A stretch of DNA of 64,000 bases, taken from Nonlabens xylanidelens (GTDB lineage Bacteria; Bacteroidota; Bacteroidia; Flavobacteriales; Flavobacteriaceae). Shown piece after piece: positions 9,183 to 18,377 of this stretch (its first letter is position 1; the number at the start of each line of letters is the position of its first letter). The position numbers and the translations under genes were made by a program. The stretch spans positions 558,001-622,000 of the forward strand of contig NZ_PTJE01000001.1 of NCBI RefSeq assembly GCF_002934445.1, read 5' to 3'. The notes below the pieces were generated by a model. It was not told the origin of the DNA. It saw nothing but the letters and a program-made list of their open reading frames with translations, and ran no database searches.

Positions 9183-10049
9183 ATGGCAAAGAAGAAAAAA
9201 AATAGAAACCAAAAGAGCAAATGGACACACCATTACCGCATGGTCGTGCTCAACGATGACACTTTTGAAGAACGTTTTAGTCTCAAACTCACCAGACTTA
9301 ATGTATTTGTAGTGACCGTAATAAGCGCTATTTTATTAATAGGATTAACCACGGCACTTATAGCCTTTACACCTATTAGAGAGTACATTCCTGGTTATGC
9401 AGACGTGAGTATGCGTCGCGATAATATAGAACTGGCAAAGAGAACAGACTCATTAGAAATAGCGATAAGAAGTAACGATCAGTTTTATGGGCGTATAAAA
9501 ATGCTTCTCAATGGTGACATCACTACAGAAGAGTATGAACGTATAGACAGCATTGCAAAAGTTGAAACCAGTACCGAGATTCCAGATCTTACACCTATTA
9601 AAGAAGATAGTCTATTAAGAGAAGAGGTAGCACAAGCAGACCGTTACAGTGTTATCGCCGGTGCAAAAGCAAAAACTAATTTTGTCTTCTTCCCGCCAGT
9701 TAAAGGAACTATTTCTAGTAATTATGATACAGAGATAAAACACTATGCCGTAGATGTTGTTACTACCGTAGGAACACCTATAAAAGCCGCTGCAGACGGT
9801 ACAGTGGTTTTTGCCAGCTGGAGTTCAGAAACAGGATATACCATGCTTATCGAGCATCCTTATGGACTTATTACAGTATATAAACACGCAGGTAATTTGC
9901 TTAAAGAACAAAATGATCAGGTACTAGCTGGTGAAGTAATTGCTACCGTAGGTAATACAGGAGAGTTAACCACTGGTCCACATCTACATTTTGAGATATG
10001 GAGCGATGGTTACCCACTAGATCCTACTAATTTTATCAACTTTGAATAG
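9183..10049 (+). CDS. Membrane-anchored M23 family metallopeptidase
   Basis: 288 residues. A basic cytoplasmic N-terminus (KKKKNRNQKSK) is followed by one transmembrane helix at about residues 40-65, a periplasmic helical linker, and a LytM/M23 domain from about 170. Zinc-ligand motifs are intact: H-Y-A-V-D (HxxxD), KHAGN, and HLHFE (HxH) near the C-terminus. It is therefore likely an active endopeptidase on peptide cross-links, or an activator of amidases. Its stop codon abuts the ATG of the GH3-family gene, so the two are translationally coupled. Confidence 0.9.
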   Translation: MAKKKKNRNQKSKWTHHYRMVVLNDDTFEERFSLKLTRLNVFVVTVISAILLIGLTTALIAFTPIREYIPGYADVSMRRDNIELAKRTDSLEIAIRSNDQFYGRIKMLLNGDITTEEYERIDSIAKVETSTEIPDLTPIKEDSLLREEVAQADRYSVIAGAKAKTNFVFFPPVKGTISSNYDTEIKHYAVDVVTTVGTPIKAAADGTVVFASWSSETGYTMLIEHPYGLITVYKHAGNLLKEQNDQVLAGEVIATVGNTGELTTGPHLHFEIWSDGYPLDPTNFINFE

Positions 10050-11549
10050 ATGTCGTTAAAGTCACTCGGTGCAAAAGTTTTTGCTACCATCATCGATAGA
10101 AAAACTAAAAGTTGGGCTTCTAAACCGGTAGCCTCTCAGGAAAAAGTGTTTCATAATTTAATTAAGACTGCTGGTAATACCGCTTTCGCGAAAGCGCACT
10201 CCTTTTCCAACATAAAAACACATAAAGACTTTGTATCACAAGTACCAGTGCGTGATTATGAAGAATTAAGACCCTTTGTAGATAGAGTAGTAGCTGGTGA
10301 GAGTGATATCTTATGGCCAGGAAAACCCCTTTATTTTGCTAAAACGTCTGGAACTACAAGCGGTGCAAAATATATTCCGATTACCAAAGAGTCGATGCCC
10401 GAGCACATAAAAGCAGCTCGTAATGCGATTTTGAGTTATGTTCATGAAACTGGAAAAGCACAATTTGTAGACGGTAAAATGATTTTCCTACAAGGAAGTC
10501 CAGAGATGGAATCTAAAAATGGAATTCAACTAGGTAGATTAAGTGGTATTGTTGCTCATTATGTTCCTAATTATCTACAAAAGAACAGGTTGCCTTCTAT
10601 GGAAACCAACTGTATAGAAGACTGGGAAACTAAGGTAGAAGCAGTTATTGATGAGACTCTACCAGAAAATATGAGCGTTATTTCTGGAATCCCAAGTTGG
10701 GTACAGATGTATTTTGAACGCATCGTGCAACGTACTGGTAAAAAAGTAGGTGAGGTATTTCCAGAATTTAATCTATTCATTTACGGCGGTGTTAATTTTG
10801 AGCCTTATAGAGCAAAATTTGATCAACTTATAGGTCGTAAAGTAGATAGTATAGAGCTTTTTCCTGCTAGTGAAGGTTTTTTTGCCTATCAAGATAAACA
10901 AGATGAAAAAGGAATGCTTTTGCTTCTAGACGCAGGTATTTTCTATGAATTTATACCAGCAGATCAGTTTCATGATAAAAACGCACCTAGATTAACCATA
11001 GGCGAGGTGGAAACAGGCGTTAATTATGTCATGATCATTTCTACTACAGCAGGATTATGGGCCTATAACATAGGTGATACCATTGCATTTACTAGTACGG
11101 CACCATATAGAGTGGTGGTTACAGGTCGTATAAAACATTACATAAGCGCTAGTGGAGAACATGTTATAGGTAAAGAAGTAGAAGAGGCGATGAAAGCAGC
11201 CTCAAATAAATTGAGTATTGTTATCAATGAATTTACTGTCGCACCACAATTAAGCCCAGCAAATAATGAATTGCCATATCATGAGTGGTTTGTAGAATTG
11301 GGTGATGCTACAAATGTGGATCTTCATAAACTGGCACAAGTACTTGATATTCAAATGAGAGAACAAAACTCTTATTATGACGATTTAATCACTGGTAAGA
11401 TTCTACAACCTTTAATTATCACTGCAGTACCAGAAAATGGTTTTAAAGAATACATGAAAACAATAGGCAAGCTGGGTGGCCAGAACAAACTGCCTCGACT
11501 CTCTAACGATCGTAAGATTGCTGAGGTACTCGAGAAGATTATAGGTTAA
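10050..11549 (+). CDS. GH3-family (auxin-responsive GH3-like) adenylating enzyme
   Basis: 499 residues of the GH3 branch of the ANL adenylate-forming superfamily; plant members join amino acids to acyl acids. The AMP-binding loop TSGTTSGAKYIPIT is at residues 99-112, followed by LFPASEGFFAYQ (substrate pocket) and YNIGDTIAF (adenine/ribose contact, A5-like). The C-terminal lid domain is present. Bacteroidota homologues are common but their substrate is unknown. It directly follows the M23 peptidase with zero spacing. A palindrome copy encodes AFAKA near the N-terminus (residues 45-49). Function beyond acyl adenylation is not assigned. Confidence 0.85.
   Translation: MSLKSLGAKVFATIIDRKTKSWASKPVASQEKVFHNLIKTAGNTAFAKAHSFSNIKTHKDFVSQVPVRDYEELRPFVDRVVAGESDILWPGKPLYFAKTSGTTSGAKYIPITKESMPEHIKAARNAILSYVHETGKAQFVDGKMIFLQGSPEMESKNGIQLGRLSGIVAHYVPNYLQKNRLPSMETNCIEDWETKVEAVIDETLPENMSVISGIPSWVQMYFERIVQRTGKKVGEVFPEFNLFIYGGVNFEPYRAKFDQLIGRKVDSIELFPASEGFFAYQDKQDEKGMLLLLDAGIFYEFIPADQFHDKNAPRLTIGEVETGVNYVMIISTTAGLWAYNIGDTIAFTSTAPYRVVVTGRIKHYISASGEHVIGKEVEEAMKAASNKLSIVINEFTVAPQLSPANNELPYHEWFVELGDATNVDLHKLAQVLDIQMREQNSYYDDLITGKILQPLIITAVPENGFKEYMKTIGKLGGQNKLPRLSNDRKIAEVLEKIIG
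10181..10196. repeat. 16-bp iterated palindrome, copy 3 (in GH3-like gene)
   Basis: Perfect CGCTTTCGCGAAAGCG, read as T-AFAKA-H. Confidence 0.95.
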
Positions 11550-11685
11550 TTAGAATTACAATCTGTAAATTGATTTCTACTGCATTGTACTTTGATAAGT
11601 AACGCAGGCATTAAATAAACTTTAATTCTTATTGACATTACTTAAAACAGTGCGCCGGGACTGAAAACTACATAGTTAATAATAG

Positions 11686-11693
11686 TATCTTTG
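11686..11693 (+). promoter_or_regulatory. -7 box upstream of the DUF6909-like gene
   Basis: TATCTTTG, perfect TAnnTTTG, 16 bases before the ATG at 11710. The nearer ATG at 11696 runs into a stop after two codons. Confidence 0.5.
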
Positions 11694-11709
11694 CTATGAA
11701 ATAATATTT

Positions 11710-13461
11710 ATGCCAATAATTAACGTAGAACCACGTACCAGAGCTCAAGAAAGTACTAACGCCATAGAGCGCATTTATATCACAATGCGACATCTGTTTA
11801 ATAGAGGCTTTTATAAACCGATGGGTGTCAGTGGTGAATCGTTAAGAGAATCTCTTCTTACATTAAGACCAGAAATTTATGGTTCTATCGCCGAAGAAAA
11901 GATAGAACTGAGTGGTTTATTATACGTAATGGATAGATTACCAGTAGGTATAGAAGAATGTACTTACATTAACCTAACTAGTGATGAAGGTTATGAAGGT
12001 TCTCATTTTAAAGCTATCATTCCTTCTAAGAGACGTCGCAATTGCTATCGCATAGATCGCGAGCAAATGAACATAGAGGTAACTCGTGGACGTTCTGAAA
12101 TCTATGATATATTAACACACCTTACCTTTTTAATGATCGAGTCTCACAAGATCATGAAACAAGTTATAGTAGGTGATAACGGTAATACATCTAGAGACTG
12201 GAAATGCTTAGAAAACGCTATTTCAAAGAAAAAATTAACTCAAGAAGAGAAAGAAGTTGCTATTACTCATGTAGCAAATATTTTAGGCAGAACCTTTGAC
12301 GAGGTGAAATCTGTATATCCAGATTTTGCTACTAAAGAAAATCCTAACCGTTTCTTAAGTGTTATTTATCACCTAGGTAGACTAGCAAAACAAGAAATCT
12401 TAGACGAAGAAAAAAGACTAGTAACTTTTTCTCCAGTACTAAGAGAACGATTAGGCCACCATATTCATGGAGATAGATGGGCATATCGCATTAAAGAACA
12501 CTTAGTAGAACAAGGACTTTTTGATAGACCATTGCACATTATTAGTGCAAACTTGCACAGTGTAATGAACTCGCTTTATGGACCTAAGGCACTTGCTGCT
12601 CAAATGGCCAAAAAGAGTCGCATGGAAATCTTTGCAGACTTGAGTAACGATAGCGGTAAGAAAAACCGTGACCTGATCAAGAAACACGCGCTAGCAAATG
12701 GTATGACAGAGCTTAAAGATGCGAGCGGTACTAATATCGATGTGCAAATTTTTGATCTAGCAGCCTGTGATTTTGAAAACATAGGTTTTTGTGATGCAAG
12801 TTTTCGCAATAGCGAGACCGAAACAAAACCAGTTCTTATAGTAATGGATTATGCCTTTGGTGAGCAAGCATATGAAACTATGGATGAGTTACTTAAGCCA
12901 TTTAAAGATGGCCAAGGTAAAACACACCAGATGAATATGCACTCCATTAATGTAATGGGTAAAGCAGGTATTCTAGAAGGTGATAAAGGTGATATAATGG
13001 TGCCAGATGCTCACGTATTTGAAGGTACTGCAGATAATTATCCGTTTAAGAACAGACTATCTAAAAAAGATCTAGAATGTGAGGATATTAAAGTAGTAAC
13101 CGGTTCTATGGTTACCGTTTTAGGAACATCGTTACAAAATAAAGACCTCTTAGAATTTTTCTATAATTCTAGTTGGAGAGTAATAGGTCTAGAAATGGAA
13201 GGTGCTCACTACCAGAAAGCAATACAGGCGGCATCAAGAGTAAGACGCAGCATACGCAAAAAGGTAAAAGTAAGATATGCTTATTATGCAAGTGATAACC
13301 CATTAAAAACAGGACATACACTAGCTAGTGGTGGACTAGGTTTAATAGGTGTAAAGCCGGTATATGTGATTACCGAAAAGATTCTTGAGCAAATCATGGA
13401 AAACAGTATCAAAGTAGAGCAGGTAGAAGATCTAGAAATAGATCAATTAGAAGATCTATAA
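11710..13461 (+). CDS. DUF6909-like protein with nucleoside-phosphorylase-like C-terminus
   Basis: 583 residues, apparently cytoplasmic. The N-terminal half (RRNCYRIDREQMNIEVTRGR, DILTHLTFLMIESHKIMKQ) is helical and unlike any enzyme I know. The C-terminal third contains VTGSMVTVLGTSLQNK and GLEMEGAHYQKA. The latter resembles the E-M-E ribose-contact motif of purine nucleoside phosphorylases and AMP nucleosidases, followed by RYAYYASDNPLKTG. I recall such proteins as DUF6909 in Bacteroidota; an AMP-nucleosidase-like activity is a reasonable guess but not shown. It stands alone with its own promoter box. Confidence 0.65.
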   Translation: MPIINVEPRTRAQESTNAIERIYITMRHLFNRGFYKPMGVSGESLRESLLTLRPEIYGSIAEEKIELSGLLYVMDRLPVGIEECTYINLTSDEGYEGSHFKAIIPSKRRRNCYRIDREQMNIEVTRGRSEIYDILTHLTFLMIESHKIMKQVIVGDNGNTSRDWKCLENAISKKKLTQEEKEVAITHVANILGRTFDEVKSVYPDFATKENPNRFLSVIYHLGRLAKQEILDEEKRLVTFSPVLRERLGHHIHGDRWAYRIKEHLVEQGLFDRPLHIISANLHSVMNSLYGPKALAAQMAKKSRMEIFADLSNDSGKKNRDLIKKHALANGMTELKDASGTNIDVQIFDLAACDFENIGFCDASFRNSETETKPVLIVMDYAFGEQAYETMDELLKPFKDGQGKTHQMNMHSINVMGKAGILEGDKGDIMVPDAHVFEGTADNYPFKNRLSKKDLECEDIKVVTGSMVTVLGTSLQNKDLLEFFYNSSWRVIGLEMEGAHYQKAIQAASRVRRSIRKKVKVRYAYYASDNPLKTGHTLASGGLGLIGVKPVYVITEKILEQIMENSIKVEQVEDLEIDQLEDL

Positions 13462-13504
13462 ACTTACTTTAAACATCGCGCCTTTATAATTGCTATACTT
13501 CAAT

Positions 13505-13512
13505 TATATTTG
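13505..13512 (+). promoter_or_regulatory. -7 box at the head of the polysaccharide locus
   Basis: TATATTTG, perfect TAnnTTTG, 22 bases before the Wzz-like gene. It is the only clear promoter box before rmlC, so it may drive the first genes of the locus. Confidence 0.5.
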
Positions 13513-13534
13513 AAAACTATACAATACAAAATTC

Positions 13535-14575
13535 ATGGATAACCAGCCTAATAATAACCAAGAACAAGAAGTAGATCTAGTACCTGTATTTGTCTGGATA
13601 AGCAACGGATTTAAAAACCTATTCAATGCTATAGGAGGTCTTTTTAAAGGGTTAGGGCATTTTTTAATATTGTTTTTAATCTTTATTAAAAACAATATTA
13701 TTCTATTAGGTATTCTATTTGTTTTAGGAGCTGGATTAGGTAATTATCTAAGTAGACAATCTAAAAAGAATTTTACAGCTCAATTGAGAGTACAACCTAA
13801 TTTTGAAAGTGCTGGACAGCTTATTTCTAACTTAGAATATTATAATTCTTTAGTAGAAGAAGAAGATTTTACAACTTTAGGAAAGGAATTAAATCTTACT
13901 ACAGATGAGGCCAGTACACTAGTTAGTTTTGAAATCACTGCAGACTATAACGATACCGAGCTTCTTGAAGAGTATGATTACATGGCGCGTCGTGCAGACA
14001 CTATCGCATTAGAGAATTACACTTTTGAAGGCTTTAAACTAGCCAAAAGAGATATCGATTATCAATTTTATAAAGTAGAGATAGCTGCAAAATCTAAGAC
14101 TGCTTTAGAAAAAGCAGCCGTACTAGCCATAGAAGTGGAGGATAATCCATTAATAAAAGCGCAAAGAACAGCTGGTCGCGAGACTACTGCTTTTAATATT
14201 TCAAAAATGGAATATCAACTAGCAGAGATAGATTCTTTAATAAGCGCTTATCAAGTGGCTATTAAAGATAAAGAATCTAGTCTGTCTAGCGGTACTAATG
14301 TTTTTGTAAACGGTCAGAGTAAAACAGAGACATTTAAAGACTTATTTAATGAAAAAGCTAGAATGCTTTTTAATCTAGAAACAGAAAGAGAGAAGAAATA
14401 CGGTTATGAAAATACAGTAAACATCGTTTCTTATTTTGTTAAAAAAGGGGTTATTGTAAATAAACATCTTACGGTAACTTTTGCTTTTGTGTTCTTTGGT
14501 TTTGGTCTTCTAATTGCTTTAATTCCACTAGTATTTAGATTTCTTAATACGTATCAAAAAGAACATAACTCGTGA
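13535..14575 (+). CDS. Wzz-like polysaccharide chain-length regulator
   Basis: 346 residues with the two-helix topology of Wzz/polysaccharide co-polymerases: transmembrane segments at about 42-75 and 318-338, and a large periplasmic helical domain between them (about 80-315). The last 10 residues are cytoplasmic, and there is no C-terminal tyrosine kinase. It probably sets O-antigen or capsule chain length together with the Wzy-type protein encoded 6 kb downstream. Its stop overlaps the GTG start of rmlC by four bases (GTGA), so the genes are coupled. Sequence conservation is too low for a firm Wzz call; topology and position support it. Confidence 0.75.
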   Translation: MDNQPNNNQEQEVDLVPVFVWISNGFKNLFNAIGGLFKGLGHFLILFLIFIKNNIILLGILFVLGAGLGNYLSRQSKKNFTAQLRVQPNFESAGQLISNLEYYNSLVEEEDFTTLGKELNLTTDEASTLVSFEITADYNDTELLEEYDYMARRADTIALENYTFEGFKLAKRDIDYQFYKVEIAAKSKTALEKAAVLAIEVEDNPLIKAQRTAGRETTAFNISKMEYQLAEIDSLISAYQVAIKDKESSLSSGTNVFVNGQSKTETFKDLFNEKARMLFNLETEREKKYGYENTVNIVSYFVKKGVIVNKHLTVTFAFVFFGFGLLIALIPLVFRFLNTYQKEHNS

Positions 14576-15108
14576 ATATAATTGACACACCATTATTAGA
14601 TTGTAAAATTATAGAACCTGCGGTTTTTCCAGATGCTCGTGGCAAATTCTGTATTGCTTTTGATAGTTTCGCTTTCGCGAAAGCGGTACCCAATCAGAAA
14701 CCTTTCATTACCATAAACGAGAGTACTTCTACTTATGGAGTTCTTAGAGGTTTACACCTGCAGAAAGGAGATGCTGCACAAGCAAAATTAGTGCGTTGTA
14801 TACAGGGTAAAATACTAGATGTTGCAGTAGATTTTAGACCAGAATCTTCTACTTATTTAAAGCATTTTTCCATTGAGCTCACAGGAGAAAACAATAAACA
14901 ATTGTTAGTTCCTAGAGGTTTTCTTCATGGCTTTTCTGTACTTTCAGAAACTGCTATCGTAAATTATCAGATAGATAATACGTACCAGCCAGCAACGGAA
15001 TATGGTATACGTTATGATGACCCACAACTTAATATAGACTGGCAATTACCTAAAGAAGATATCATACTTTCTGAAAAGGATGAGAAACTAGGATTTATTA
15101 CATTATAA
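14572..15108 (+). CDS. rmlC: dTDP-4-dehydrorhamnose 3,5-epimerase family protein
   Basis: 178-residue cupin. Diagnostic segments: FPDARGKF at the start, VLRGLHLQ with the catalytic His, KLVRCIQGKILDVAVDFR with the conserved Asp, and VPRGFLHGFSVLS. These fit RmlC, which epimerises C3 and C5 of dTDP-4-keto-6-deoxyglucose. GTG start, overlapping the Wzz-like gene by four bases. The palindrome repeat encodes FAFAKAVP in the loop after the first strand, where the family is variable. Note that rmlA and rmlB are not in this window; they must be elsewhere, or this is an RmlC-like enzyme for another sugar. Confidence 0.87.
   Translation: MNIIDTPLLDCKIIEPAVFPDARGKFCIAFDSFAFAKAVPNQKPFITINESTSTYGVLRGLHLQKGDAAQAKLVRCIQGKILDVAVDFRPESSTYLKHFSIELTGENNKQLLVPRGFLHGFSVLSETAIVNYQIDNTYQPATEYGIRYDDPQLNIDWQLPKEDIILSEKDEKLGFITL
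14670..14685. repeat. 16-bp iterated palindrome, copy 4 (in rmlC)
   Basis: Perfect CGCTTTCGCGAAAGCG, read as F-AFAKA-V. Confidence 0.95.
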
Positions 15109-15173
15109 GTTTTGCCATACGTGGATTAAATAGAACCACCTTTTAATCTGTAGGTCAATTAAAATCACATAGC

Positions 15174-16010
15174 TTGAAAAAAATTATCATTACAGGAGCA
15201 ACTGGCATGTTAGGAACTGCTATTACCAATGCGTTGCAAGGACATGATTTGTACGGTTATTCTAGTAAAGAATTAGATATTACCTGTAGTTTTAAACTAG
15301 ATCAAATAGTAAAAAGCATAAAGCCAGATTATATTATTAATTGTGCGGCTTACACAGCAGTAGACCTAGCAGAAACGGATCAAGAAAAAGCTCTTAAAAT
15401 AAATGCTCTTGCCGTTCAAAAAATGGCACAAGTGGCAAATCAGTATCAGGCCACATTAATTCATTTTTCTACCGATTATGTGTTTAATGGAACAGCAACA
15501 CAGCCCTATTTACCGTTACAAGAAACAGATCCTATAAATGTTTATGGTGCTAGTAAACTGGCAGGTGAGAAATCTATCGCACAGGTTAATGGTAGACACT
15601 ATATTTTTAGAATATCGTGGTTATATGCACCACATGGTAAGAACTTCTTTAAATGGGTAGCTGGCACAGATATGAATGAGCTCAAAATAGTAGATTCTCA
15701 GACAGGTTCTCCTACTAGCGCCCTAGATGTGTCTTCATTTATAAAACACCTCGTTAAAAACGACCCAGAGACTTATGGTGTTTACCATTTTACAAATCAA
15801 GGTGCGATGACTTGGTTTGAATTTGCCATTGCCATAAATAAAAAACTAAATCTCGATAAAATCATTCATCCCGTAGCCACTTTTAAAACCGCCGCAAAAC
15901 GACCTACTTATAGCGTTATGGATGGTAGCGATACGATCCAGGTTTTTAATTATCAAATCCCTACTGTCGAGGAAGGACTTGATGAGGTGGTGAGGATTTA
16001 CAATCCCTAA
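15174..16010 (+). CDS. rmlD: dTDP-4-dehydrorhamnose reductase
   Basis: 278-residue extended SDR enzyme, the last step to dTDP-L-rhamnose. It starts with TTG at 15174: the NAD(P)-binding TGATGMLG begins at residue 7, so the next Met (inside this motif) is too late. Other family segments: ELDITC, PDYIINCAAYTAVDLAE, STDYVFNG, and the catalytic YGASKLAGE (YxxxK). It lies 65 bases after rmlC. Length is normal. The C-terminal substrate domain is complete. Confidence 0.92.
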   Translation: MKKIIITGATGMLGTAITNALQGHDLYGYSSKELDITCSFKLDQIVKSIKPDYIINCAAYTAVDLAETDQEKALKINALAVQKMAQVANQYQATLIHFSTDYVFNGTATQPYLPLQETDPINVYGASKLAGEKSIAQVNGRHYIFRISWLYAPHGKNFFKWVAGTDMNELKIVDSQTGSPTSALDVSSFIKHLVKNDPETYGVYHFTNQGAMTWFEFAIAINKKLNLDKIIHPVATFKTAAKRPTYSVMDGSDTIQVFNYQIPTVEEGLDEVVRIYNP

Positions 16011-16044
16011 GGAAACCGTATTTTTACAGATTTACAACTAGAAT

Positions 16045-17172
16045 ATGTCTGAGAATAATCATAAAGTAGCATTAATCACTGGAGTAACCGGTCAGGATGG
16101 TGCTTATTTAAGTGAATTTTTATTAAAAAAAGGATATGAAGTACACGGTATTAAGCGCCGTGCTTCTTTATTTAATACAGATCGTATCGATCATCTATAT
16201 CAAGATCCACACGAGACTGATGTAAAGTTTAAATTGCATTATGGAGATCTTACCGATACGACTAACTTAACCAGAATAATCAAAGAAACACAACCAGACG
16301 AGATCTATAACCTTGCGGCTATGTCACACGTTCAAGTTTCTTTTGAAATGCCAGAATACACTGCAAATGCTGACGGAATCGGTGCTTTACGTATTCTAGA
16401 ATCGGTACGTTTGTTAGGGATGGAAAAGAAAACGAAAATTTACCAAGCCTCTACGTCAGAGTTGTATGGTAAGGTTCAAGAAATTCCACAATCAGAAACG
16501 ACACCATTCTACCCACGCAGTCCTTATGCAGTTGCAAAAATGTATGCCTATTGGGCAACGGTAAATTATCGTGAGGCTTACGGTATGTTTGCCTGTAACG
16601 GTATTCTTTTTAACCATGAATCTCCAGTACGTGGAGAGACATTTGTAACTAGAAAAATTACACGTGCGACTTCTAAAATCGTAAAAGGACTTCAAGATAA
16701 ATTGTATTTAGGAAATCTAGATGCAAAACGTGATTGGGGTCATGCTAAAGATTATGTACGCATGATGTGGATGATCTTGCAGCACGATCAACCAGAAGAT
16801 TGGGTTATCGCAACCGGAACCACAACCAGTGTGCGTGATTTTGTACGCATGTCTTTTCAATACATAGGTATTGAATTAGAATTTACTGGAGTAGGTGTGG
16901 ACGAAAAAGGAACAATTAAATCCTGCTCAAATCCAGATTACCAACTAGAAATAGGTAGAGAAGTAGTAGCGGTAGATCCACGATATTTCCGTCCTACAGA
17001 GGTAGATTTATTGATAGGAGATCCTTCTAAGGCCAAAGAAAAACTAGGCTGGGTTCCAGAAATCGCACTTCAAGAATTAGTGAATGAAATGATGGAAAGT
17101 GATTTACACCTTATGTCTCGAGAAGAATATTTAAAAAGTGGCGGATACCGCATCAATAATTACTTTGAATAA
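16045..17172 (+). CDS. gmd: GDP-mannose 4,6-dehydratase
   Basis: 375 residues. It converts GDP-D-mannose to GDP-4-keto-6-deoxy-D-mannose, first step to GDP-L-fucose. The Rossmann motif [17 protein letters not shown], the HGIKRRAS segment, [13 protein letters not shown], the catalytic [15 protein letters not shown] and [17 protein letters not shown] are all canonical. It is followed, after a short hairpin, by fcl, so the pair makes GDP-fucose for the polysaccharide. Start ATG at 16045. Confidence 0.97.
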   Translation: MSENNHKVALITGVTGQDGAYLSEFLLKKGYEVHGIKRRASLFNTDRIDHLYQDPHETDVKFKLHYGDLTDTTNLTRIIKETQPDEIYNLAAMSHVQVSFEMPEYTANADGIGALRILESVRLLGMEKKTKIYQASTSELYGKVQEIPQSETTPFYPRSPYAVAKMYAYWATVNYREAYGMFACNGILFNHESPVRGETFVTRKITRATSKIVKGLQDKLYLGNLDAKRDWGHAKDYVRMMWMILQHDQPEDWVIATGTTTSVRDFVRMSFQYIGIELEFTGVGVDEKGTIKSCSNPDYQLEIGREVVAVDPRYFRPTEVDLLIGDPSKAKEKLGWVPEIALQELVNEMMESDLHLMSREEYLKSGGYRINNYFE

Positions 17173-17175
17173 ATC

Positions 17176-17193
17176 CCTTCCCTTGAGGGAAGG
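17176..17193. repeat. Short hairpin element after gmd
   Basis: CCTTCCC-TTGA-GGGAAGG, a 7-bp stem with 4-base loop, followed by ttaggatgggtg. A similar hairpin is at 27556-27577. No T-run follows, so it is not a standard terminator. Confidence 0.6.
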
Positions 17194-17283
17194 TTAGGAT
17201 GGGTGTGACACAGGCATGTTTCTCTCTTTAAAAATTATCAAAGTTCTTGTCAACAAGTAAGATTTTAAGGTAAGCTTATAAAA

Positions 17284-18327
17284 ATGAATAAAGATTCTAA
17301 AATATACGTTGCTGGACATAGAGGTCTTGTAGGAAGTGCTATTGTGACCGAGTTAAAGAAACTAGGTTACAGTAACTTTATTCTACGCACTCATAAAGAG
17401 CTAGATCTTACAAATCAACAAGCGACAGCAGACTTTTTTACTATTGAAAAGCCAGAATATGTATTTCTTGCCGCTGCCAGTGTAGGTGGTATAGTTGCTA
17501 ATAATACCTACAGAGCAGACTTTATTTATAAAAATCTCATGATTCAGAATAACGTGATACATCACAGTTATTTGAATGGAGTGAAGAAATTGTTGTTCTT
17601 AGGAAGCACCTGTATATATCCTAAAATGGCACCACAACCCATGCCAGAAGATAGTTTACTTACTGGGCCATTAGAATACACCAACGAACCTTATGCTGTT
17701 GCAAAAATTGCTGGTATAAAGATGTGCGAGAGTTATAACTTGCAATACGGTACCAACTTCATATCAGTGATGCCTACTAATTTATATGGGCCTAATGATA
17801 ATTTTGATCTTGAAAAATCTCACGTTCTTCCTGCATTGATTAGAAAAATGCACCTAGGTAAATTGCTTATGGAAGGTAAAGAACAAGAATTGTGTAAAGA
17901 TTTAGGTGTTGATAGTTACGCTTTCGCGAAAGCGGAATTACAAAAAAACGGTATCACAGAAAAAGGCATCGCACTATGGGGAACCGGTTCTCCTAAACGT
18001 GAATTTCTATGGTCTCACGACATGGCTAGAGCTTGTGTGTATCTCATGGAAAATATTAATTTTGATGAGGTTAAAGGAACTGATAAAGACATAAGAAACA
18101 CACATCTTAATATAGGAACAGGTGAAGATATCGCTATCAAAGACCTCGCAGAGATGATCAAAACCACCGTAGGCTATCAAGGAAACCTAGATTGGGATGC
18201 TACAAAACCGGACGGTACACCACGCAAGCTTACTGATGTTTCAAAACTACATGAGTTAGGGTGGGAGCATGAGATAGACCTTGAAAAAGGTGTGGAGATG
18301 ATGTATTCGGCTTATTTGAACTCGTAA
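17284..18327 (+). CDS. fcl: GDP-L-fucose synthase
   Basis: 347-residue SDR epimerase/reductase that turns the Gmd product into GDP-L-fucose. Motifs: VAGHRGLVGSAI (NADP binding), ASVGGIVANNTY, FLGSTCIYPK and the catalytic EPYAVAKIAGIKMCE. Compared with the E. coli enzyme (about 321 residues) there is an insertion of roughly 20 residues before WGTGSPKREFLW. The iterated palindrome lies in it, read as YAFAKAEL (residues about 211-218). It works with gmd just upstream. A small overlapping frame at 17906-18094 is a shadow. Confidence 0.95.
   Translation: MNKDSKIYVAGHRGLVGSAIVTELKKLGYSNFILRTHKELDLTNQQATADFFTIEKPEYVFLAAASVGGIVANNTYRADFIYKNLMIQNNVIHHSYLNGVKKLLFLGSTCIYPKMAPQPMPEDSLLTGPLEYTNEPYAVAKIAGIKMCESYNLQYGTNFISVMPTNLYGPNDNFDLEKSHVLPALIRKMHLGKLLMEGKEQELCKDLGVDSYAFAKAELQKNGITEKGIALWGTGSPKREFLWSHDMARACVYLMENINFDEVKGTDKDIRNTHLNIGTGEDIAIKDLAEMIKTTVGYQGNLDWDATKPDGTPRKLTDVSKLHELGWEHEIDLEKGVEMMYSAYLNS
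17919..17934. repeat. 16-bp iterated palindrome, copy 5 (in fcl)
   Basis: Perfect CGCTTTCGCGAAAGCG, read as Y-AFAKA-E inside a family-atypical insertion. It is the last perfect copy before a 9.1-kb gap. Confidence 0.95.
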
Positions 18328-18377
18328 GGGCACTAAAAAGTCTATTTTAGCGTTTATCGAGGTAACCCAACCGTCAA

